Source of the DNA: Corallococcus sp. NCRR
Lineage (GTDB): Bacteria > Myxococcota > Myxococcia > Myxococcales > Myxococcaceae
NCBI RefSeq assembly: GCF_026965535.1
Contig: NZ_CP114039.1
Location: forward strand, 4,340,001 to 4,404,000
Direction: 5' to 3'
DNA: 64,000 nt
Below are positions 58,783 through 64,000 of the stretch, piece by piece. The notes under the pieces are model-generated. The model worked only from the letters and a program-made list of their open reading frames with translations, did not search any database and was not told where the DNA came from. Numbering within the stretch: position 1 is the stretch's first letter; every line of letters starts with the position of its first letter. Made by a program: the position numbers and the translations under genes.

Positions 58783-59867
58783 GGCCCAAGAACCTCAGTG
58801 ACGAATTTACCTAAATCCCAAATCTCAATGCCGTTTATTGTAGTGGTCTTTTTGTTGACTGTCACTCGGGTGGCGACTGTGGATCCTGGATCAGGCGTGG
58901 AGTGCTCAAGCGAGATTACATTGGGAAAATTCTGTGCGAGCTTTGCTGCGTTGGGCGTGAGGCTGTGCGTGAGTAGGAGTGTTGGGCAGCCATTGCGGAT
59001 TTTATGTGTAAGGTGGGTTTCTAGGTGTTCGTCGTTGAATCCGTATCCGATAATGAGAAAGCGGCTGGCTTTGTCGATGGCGACATTCGCCTTTTCGCGA
59101 TGTCGATCGAATGGGCTTTCGTATCCGTTTCTGAACTTGTTTAGGCCTGGCGTGATGATGAGTCGAGGGGCATCCAAATCGCCCGAATATCTGACTGGAC
59201 GGCCTGCTCGATGGTACCAGTCGAGGCTTCCGTGGGGTTTGTAGATGTTTACGCGGTCTCGGAATTTTGTTTGGATTCTATTTTGGTTTGCGAGCTTAAC
59301 CTCTCGGCAAAAGCTAAGGCGGCTCTCTGATTCGTTGAGGGCGCCTGCGAATTGGCCGATGAACATTGTGTCGGCTCCGAGGCCTGCTTCCTCGGCAGCT
59401 ATTTCTACGAGGCGATCGTAGTTTGTGGTGATTAAAGGAATGCCGTCTGGCGGCTTGAGTATTCTCTTGAAAAGTTCGGTCAGTCTAAGGGTTTTCTCTC
59501 CTGTAAAAACTTTTGCTATTGTTTCTCGTTCGTGAGTTAGGACTAGCTGGCTTGTTTCTGCGACGATTTTGCTTTCAAGAGAGGGGGAGGGTGGTCTCTC
59601 AAGAAGAGCGCCTTCAAGGCCTTTGCTTGGGAACAGCTTCTTGATGTCGTTCCAGGTCGTTGAGTCGTCTGCGGAAAGACCAGGGCCGATGGTTTTTTCA
59701 AGGTGGGTCAGTAACGCCCACATGCCAGGTAGTCCCTCTGCGCATGAAAGGCCTGAGCCGACGATGGTTACCAAACCATCGCTAAAGTGACGTTGAAGGG
59801 CTATTTTTAGATCGTGTAGTCCTACAGCTGCAGTTTGAACCGAGCCCTTCGGGCCCGATAGTGGCAC
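58779..59867 (-). CDS. SIR2-domain protein (NADase effector), 5' end remodelled by IS insertion
   Basis: This is a SIR2-fold protein, predicted to degrade NAD when the complex senses phage. Motifs, numbered from the GTG at 59867, are IVGSGLS (35-41) for NAD binding, TTNYD (147-151), the likely catalytic His212 in YKPHGS, and IGYGFND (273-279). The first 16 residues come from the end of an IS element. Joining the IS flanks restores a frame that starts TTG-GAC-CTA-CAC (MDLHDLK), giving 348 residues, so the insertion lies at codon 3. The reading frame into SIR2 remains open from inside the IS, so a chimeric protein could still be made. Whether it is expressed is not known. Confidence 0.85.
   Translation of the reverse strand: MPLSGPKGSVQTAAVGLHDLKIALQRHFSDGLVTIVGSGLSCAEGLPGMWALLTHLEKTIGPGLSADDSTTWNDIKKLFPSKGLEGALLERPPSPSLESKIVAETSQLVLTHERETIAKVFTGEKTLRLTELFKRILKPPDGIPLITTNYDRLVEIAAEEAGLGADTMFIGQFAGALNESESRLSFCREVKLANQNRIQTKFRDRVNIYKPHGSLDWYHRAGRPVRYSGDLDAPRLIITPGLNKFRNGYESPFDRHREKANVAIDKASRFLIIGYGFNDEHLETHLTHKIRNGCPTLLLTHSLTPNAAKLAQNFPNVISLEHSTPDPGSTVATRVTVNKKTTTINGIEIWDLGKFVTEVLGP
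59816..59819. repeat. Target-site duplication, left copy (GTAG)
   Basis: GTAG directly before the IS left end is repeated at 61302-61305 directly after the right end. A 4-bp duplication fits IS701-like elements and shows a recent, simple insertion. Confidence 0.75.
59820..59840. repeat. IS left terminal inverted repeat
   Basis: TCCTACAGCTG at 59820 is matched in reverse complement at the right end, and the following ten bases match at most positions (AGTT is shared). It marks the left boundary of the IS element. Confidence 0.8.
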
Positions 59868-60000
59868 TGCATGGCCACGGCTTGGTGGTGGCGTCGCCAG
59901 CGACTCCACGCGAGGACATGCGCAAGCGGAGCCGCCACACGCCGCAGAAGCGCTACCAGAAGCACTCGCACTTCCTGGACGGAGTAGCGGACGAAGGCCG

Positions 60001-61224
60001 TTAGTGAAGGCCGCGCCGGGCGAGAAACGCGCGCATGGGGTTTCTGCGCCTCGGCAGGCCGAGTGCTTTTGGGGGCAGGCCCTCCTGGAGTTGCTGATTG
60101 GCCACGGCACGCGCGGCGGCGAGAAAGACGTGGGCCACCAGGCACAGCGTCATATGCCGGTGCCAGGCCGTCCAGGTGCGCACCTCATAGTCGGCGAGGC
60201 CCACCTCGTTCTTGGCGGATTCGAAGTCCTCCTCCACGGCCCACCGGCTGCCCGCGGCGCGCACCATCGACTCCAGTGAGGCATTGCGCCGGGCATGGGC
60301 GACGTAGAAGGCCACCTTGCCGTCCGCGAGGCCTCTGCGAAAGAGCAGCCACCGCGACAGGCCCAGGTGCCGGTTGAGCCGCATGCGCGCCCAATCATAG
60401 AGGCGAGGGCCCTTGGTGCCCGCGCCTGCGGACAGACGTGTCCAGTCCTCCGGAGGGACCTCCTCCACCATGTCTCCAGGCTTCACCTGGTAGAAGCCGC
60501 GCCAGACGTGCGTATTGGAGGCCACCGCCAGCACGTAGGGCTGGTGCAAGTCTTCGAGGAAGCGGCGCAGGGTGCTGTCGCGTCCATAGACTTCGTCCCC
60601 CACCACCCACGCCGGCTTCAGTCCCGCGCCCAGCGCCCGCTGCAGCATGCCTTGCGCGAGGGCCGGTTTGGATTCGAAGCCCACTTCGTCCGGAATCCCT
60701 CCCGCTTTGCGGCGGGCCGCATCCTCCGTCCAGGGCTCCGGCAGGTACAGTTCCCGGTCCACCAGCGCATGCCCGCGAGGCGTCACGTACGAGAGGAAGA
60801 CGCCCACTTGCGCGTTCTCCACCTTGCCCGCGGTGCCCGTGTACTGGCGCGCCACGCCCACGGACTTCTCTCCTTTCTTCAGGAAGCCCGTCTCGTCCAT
60901 CGCCAGGATGCCGCCTTCGCCCAACGCCCTGCGCGCGTACTCCAGCACGTCGTCGCGTACTGCATCCGCGTCCCACTTCGCTCGCAGCAGCAGGTGCTGG
61001 AAGGCATAGGGCGCTTGATGCCCCGCATCCTCCGAAAGGCCCCACACATTCTTGCGCTGTGCCCGTCCCAGGAGGGCCTTCACGTACTCGACCGCAGTGG
61101 CGTGCGCCTCGCGCCTGCGGAAGTGCGGCTGCAGCCAGGCGCCTATCTCCTCCAGCTCCGTCACGAGACGGCCAACCAGCCGGACTTCCGGTGCCTGCGC
61201 TTCTGTGGCTGATGGCTGCTGCAT
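60001..61224 (-). CDS. IS701-family DDE transposase
   Basis: This 407-residue transposase is full-length. Candidate catalytic residues are Asp110 in GGILAMDETGF, Asp210 in AWVVGDEVYG, and Glu in AVEEDFESAKNEVGLADYEVR (331-351), the typical spacing of the IS701/IS4-related group. The N-terminal domain (1-100) includes EYVKALLGRAQRKNVWGLSE, conserved in this family. No frameshift or stop is seen, so the element may still be active. It has no clear ribosome site. Confidence 0.92.
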   Translation of the reverse strand: MQQPSATEAQAPEVRLVGRLVTELEEIGAWLQPHFRRREAHATAVEYVKALLGRAQRKNVWGLSEDAGHQAPYAFQHLLLRAKWDADAVRDDVLEYARRALGEGGILAMDETGFLKKGEKSVGVARQYTGTAGKVENAQVGVFLSYVTPRGHALVDRELYLPEPWTEDAARRKAGGIPDEVGFESKPALAQGMLQRALGAGLKPAWVVGDEVYGRDSTLRRFLEDLHQPYVLAVASNTHVWRGFYQVKPGDMVEEVPPEDWTRLSAGAGTKGPRLYDWARMRLNRHLGLSRWLLFRRGLADGKVAFYVAHARRNASLESMVRAAGSRWAVEEDFESAKNEVGLADYEVRTWTAWHRHMTLCLVAHVFLAAARAVANQQLQEGLPPKALGLPRRRNPMRAFLARRGLH

Positions 61225-61280
61225 GGGAGGTCTCGTTCCTCCCCCTCCTGTTTCTTCAACAGGAGGAAGCCTGCGGAGTC

Positions 61281-61301
61281 TTCCGAACTACAGCTGTAGG
61301 A
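61281..61301. repeat. IS right terminal inverted repeat
   Basis: CAGCTGTAGGA ends at 61301 and is the reverse complement of the left end. The inner bases TTCCGAACTA match the left repeat imperfectly. Confidence 0.8.
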
Positions 61302-61305
61302 GTAG
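61302..61305. repeat. Target-site duplication, right copy (GTAG)
   Basis: This is the second copy of the GTAG found at 59816-59819. Confidence 0.75.
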
Positions 61306-61630
61306 GTCCAAGCGCGTATGCCCGAAACGATGCCGCTAGTTTTTCTGGATATTCCAGGTGGATATAACGTGGGATAGAAATGAGATTTCGTCAAGTTGAG
61401 TGAAGCGGTTGAGGAGTTGTACTGCGATTGCTGAAAAACGAGACCTCCTGGGGGGGGCGGCGCGTTTTCCAGATTTCGCCTTTGTAGAAGCTGGTTGGTT
61501 GGGGTGCGTCTGTGTGGGGTATGGTGCTTCGGCGTCAGGGGCGAGGCCAACTCTCAAGGGCCGAAGAGTAGGGCGGTCCTTTGTCGTGACCCTCTCCACT
61601 TCTGACGATCAAAGCCTTCTAAACTTGTTG
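61302..61630. other. AT-richer intergenic region, original 5' flank of the SIR2-HerA operon
   Basis: These 329 bases lie between the IS and the end of the NRPS gene. Read on the minus strand, they should hold the operon's old promoter and the TTG start (61306-61308). TTGACG (complement of 61389-61394) and TATATC (complement of 61361-61366) are present but 22 bases apart, which is too far for a standard promoter. No gene is supported. Confidence 0.45.
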
Positions 61631-64000
61631 CTAATGCTTGCCGCGCCGCTGGGCCATGCGCCGCAGGTTGTCCCGCCGTTGTGCACCCGGGTCCTGCGCG
61701 GGTGCGGGAGCCGCCGCCGGTGGCGTGTCCTTCGGCGGTGATAGGTGGCCGGCGAGCGCGCGCACCGTGGGGTACTGGAAGAGCGTGACCAGCGGGACCT
61801 TGCGGCCCACCAGTGCTTCCAGCTTCGCGTGCACGGACTGGAGCAGCAGCGAGTTGCCGCCCAGGTCGAAGAAGTTGTCGCTCGCGCCCACGCGCTCCAG
61901 CCCCAGCACTTCGGCCCAGAGCGCGGCCAGCGTCTGTTCCAGGCCTGCCTCGGGGACGCGGTAGTCTTCGCTCAATTCGGGCCGGTGCACGTCCGGCGCG
62001 GGCAGGGCCTTGCGGTCCAGCTTGCCGTTCGCGGTGAGGGGCAGCCGCTCCAGCACCACGAACGCGGACGGCACCGCGTGCTCCGCGAGCGACCGCCGCA
62101 GCGAGGCCCGCAGCGCGTCCACCGCGAACGTGGACCCATCGCGGAGCACCAGGTACGCGACCAACCGGCGTTGTCCCGGCACGTCCTCGCGCACCTGCGC
62201 CACCGCCTCCTTCACCGAAGGCTGTGAGAGCAGCGCGGCCTCCACCTCGCCCAGTTCGATGCGGAAGCCTCGCAGCTTCACCTGCGAGTCCGCGCGGCCC
62301 CGGAACTCCAACGTGCCATCCGCGAGCCACCGCACCACGTCGCCCGTGCGGTACAGCCGCGCGCCGGGTTCCTGGGAGAACGGATCCGGTCCGAAGCGCT
62401 CCGCCGTGAGCGCGGGCTGGCCCAGGTAGCCGCGCGCCACCTGGGCGCCTCCGAGGAACAGTTCACCCCAAAGGCCCACCGGCACGGGCTGTCCCGTGGC
62501 ATCCAGCACGTACACGCGCACGTTGGGCTCCGGGCTCCCGATGGGAGGCAGCAGGCCTTCGGGCGCGTCGCGCTTCACGACGCCGGAGGTCGCGATGACG
62601 GTGTTCTCCGTGGGGCCGTAGCAGTTGAGCCACTGCCCCGGAACGGAGGGCCCCGGACGGCGGTGCAGCACGTCACCGGCCACGTGCACCCGGCGCAGCG
62701 GCATGCCGGGCGGCCAGGGCTGCTCCAGCGCGGCCTCCGCCATGGGCGTGGGCAGCGTGCTGAGCGTGATGCCCTCCGCCGCGAGCCAGCGCACCAGTCT
62801 CGCGGGCTCCGCGCGCACCTCGTCCGTGGGCAGATGGATGCTGGCGCCATGCGAGAGGGCCGGCCAGGTCTCGAAGACGGTCGCGTCGAACGCGAGCCCC
62901 GTCAGCAGCGTGGCCCGGTCCGCCGGTCCCATCTCCGCCGCCGTGCCGAGCCCCGCGACGAGGTTCGCCAACGTCCCATGCGTCACCGCGACGCCCTTGG
63001 GTTTGCCGGTGCTGCCCGACGTGTAGATGACGTAGGCCATAGCCTCCGCGTGCAGTGGCACGCCGGGCGCGGTGACGGGCTGGGTCTCCAGCGCGGGCTC
63101 CGCGTCCAGGCAGAGCACGCGCACGCCACATCCCTCGAAGCGGGAGGCGAAGGACTGCCGGGTGACGACGATGCGCGCGCCACTGTCCGTGAGCACGTGC
63201 CGCCACCAGGCCTCCGGCCACGTCAGGTCCATGGGCAGATAGGCCCCGCCCGACTTCAGGATGCCCAGCGCGCCCCACACGTAGCCGGGCGTGCGGTCCA
63301 CGCACAGGGCGACCACGGTCTCCGGCTTCACGTCCTGCGCGCGTAGCAGGTTCGCGAGCTGGTTCGACCGGGCCTCCAGCTCCCCGAACGTCAGTTGCTG
63401 CCCGTCGCCCGCCAGCGCGAGCGCCTCCGGTCTCAGCCGTGCCTGATCCGCGATGCGCGTGGGCACGCGAAGGTCCACGGGGACCTCGAGCGCGGTGTCG
63501 TTCCACTCCACGAGGACCTGCTGGCGCTCCGCCTCCGTCAGCAGCGACAGCGACGCGAGCGGACGCTCTGGATTTCGCGTCACCTGCTCCAGCAGGCGCA
63601 GGTAGTGCCCGGCCATGCGCTCCACCGTCGCCGCGTCGAAGAGCGCGGTGTTGTATTCCCAGTGCGTCAGCAACCCGGTTACGGATTCGCGCATGAACAG
63701 CGTGAGGTCGTGCTTCGCGAGCCCTGGGTCGAAGGGCACCGGCGCTGTCTCCAGCCCTCGCAGGGGGAAGCCGGGGAAGTCCTTGAAGAGCGCGAACACG
63801 GCCTGGAAGACGGGCGTGCGGCTCAGGTCTCGCGGAGTCTGGAGTGCGTCCACCAGTTGCTCGAAGGGCACCTCCTGGTGCGCGTACGCGCCCAGGCACG
63901 TCTCGCGCACCCGGGCGAGCAGGACCTGGAAGGACTCGGCGCCGGAGACCTTCACGCGCAGGGGCAGGGCGTTGACGAAGAAGCCGATGAGCCCCTCCAC
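61631..64000 (-). CDS. Non-ribosomal peptide synthetase, C-terminal part (C-A-PCP), cut by the window edge
   Basis: The visible 789 residues are the end of a larger synthetase. First comes the second half of a condensation domain (IGFFVNALPLR, HQEVPFEQLVDAL, RDLSRTPVFQ). Then a full adenylation domain follows: YTSGSTGKPKG, the NCYGPTENT segment, YRTGD, KLRGFRIELGEVE and LTANGKLDRKALP. Then comes a peptidyl carrier (NFFDLGGNSLLL). There is no thioesterase after it, only a Pro/Ala-rich tail ending RRMAQRRGKH. Hand alignment gives the substrate-pocket residues D-A-F-T-H-A-C-V-I-K, which match no standard code I can name. Chain release must come from another protein, possibly the nearby PKS thioesterase. 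Confidence 0.93.
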   Translation of the reverse strand: MEGLIGFFVNALPLRVKVSGAESFQVLLARVRETCLGAYAHQEVPFEQLVDALQTPRDLSRTPVFQAVFALFKDFPGFPLRGLETAPVPFDPGLAKHDLTLFMRESVTGLLTHWEYNTALFDAATVERMAGHYLRLLEQVTRNPERPLASLSLLTEAERQQVLVEWNDTALEVPVDLRVPTRIADQARLRPEALALAGDGQQLTFGELEARSNQLANLLRAQDVKPETVVALCVDRTPGYVWGALGILKSGGAYLPMDLTWPEAWWRHVLTDSGARIVVTRQSFASRFEGCGVRVLCLDAEPALETQPVTAPGVPLHAEAMAYVIYTSGSTGKPKGVAVTHGTLANLVAGLGTAAEMGPADRATLLTGLAFDATVFETWPALSHGASIHLPTDEVRAEPARLVRWLAAEGITLSTLPTPMAEAALEQPWPPGMPLRRVHVAGDVLHRRPGPSVPGQWLNCYGPTENTVIATSGVVKRDAPEGLLPPIGSPEPNVRVYVLDATGQPVPVGLWGELFLGGAQVARGYLGQPALTAERFGPDPFSQEPGARLYRTGDVVRWLADGTLEFRGRADSQVKLRGFRIELGEVEAALLSQPSVKEAVAQVREDVPGQRRLVAYLVLRDGSTFAVDALRASLRRSLAEHAVPSAFVVLERLPLTANGKLDRKALPAPDVHRPELSEDYRVPEAGLEQTLAALWAEVLGLERVGASDNFFDLGGNSLLLQSVHAKLEALVGRKVPLVTLFQYPTVRALAGHLSPPKDTPPAAAPAPAQDPGAQRRDNLRRMAQRRGKH

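Larger units (their letters stand above)
59820..61301 (-). mobile_element. IS701-like insertion sequence, complete
   Basis: This 1482-bp element has imperfect terminal inverted repeats of about 20 bp, a 4-bp GTAG target duplication and a single intact transposase gene. The left 180 bases (59820-60000) are non-coding for the transposase but are open toward the SIR2 gene. It lies in the same orientation as the SIR2-HerA operon it interrupts. The family is inferred from the transposase and the duplication length. Confidence 0.88.

Overview
The window is high-GC chromosomal DNA that fits a fruiting myxobacterium (Myxococcota, Cystobacterineae, Myxococcus/Corallococcus-like). The signs are the GC-rich third codon positions, many lipoproteins with Asp-Ala-Gly-Thr linkers, a protein ending in the myxobacterial Cys/transmembrane/Arg sorting tail, a trigger factor-ClpP-ClpX-Lon neighbourhood, a PilT twitching ATPase, and PKS/NRPS genes. 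The genus is an inference, because no rRNA gene is present.

Positions 1-26200 are mostly housekeeping genes. They include a UROD/MetE-like protein cut by the window edge, mutY, a Cas4-like PD-(D/E)XK nuclease, tcdA, a TatD hydrolase, a beta-propeller lipoprotein, a DHH phosphoesterase, maf, a TPR-zincin lipoprotein, an rRNA methyltransferase, a protein with cysteine at every third residue, a UvrD/PcrA helicase, rplM-rpsI, pilT, recX, bamD, TPR and FHA-DUF4388 proteins, selD, an amidase, and rph-rdgB.

Positions 25768-28012 hold six tRNA genes (Pro-TGG, Arg-TCT, His-GTG, Arg-TCG, Lys-CTT, Leu-TAG), with a stand-alone Bet/RecT-family recombinase on the opposite strand between the fourth and fifth. 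None of the tRNAs encodes its CCA end. Positions 28116-36593 form a proteostasis block: tig, clpP, clpX, a lipoprotein prolyl oligopeptidase and lon, with clear hairpin terminators after clpX and lon.

Positions 36718-52815 carry a peptide-importer binding protein and two permeases with no ATPase, a stand-alone response regulator, a YqgE-BolA-Grx4 set, rsmE, a DTW-domain tRNA modification enzyme, membrane proteins, a YfiM-like protein overlapping an antisense 2Fe-2S ferredoxin-like gene, a di-haem cytochrome c peroxidase, a surface-anchored beta-helix protein, and gpmA.

Positions 52912-64000 are the accessory region. A free-standing carrier protein and a one-module KS-AT-ACP-TE polyketide synthase diverge from each other. 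At the far end lies the C-terminal part of an NRPS (C-A-PCP). Between the PKS and the NRPS sits an AT-richer two-gene operon encoding a SIR2-domain protein and a HerA-type ATPase, the arrangement of the SIR2-HerA (Nezha) anti-phage system. An IS701-like element (59820-61301, imperfect inverted repeats, 4-bp GTAG duplication) has inserted at the third codon of the SIR2 gene. It separates the operon from its original start and promoter, but leaves an open reading frame running out of the IS into SIR2. This is the most interesting locus in the window.
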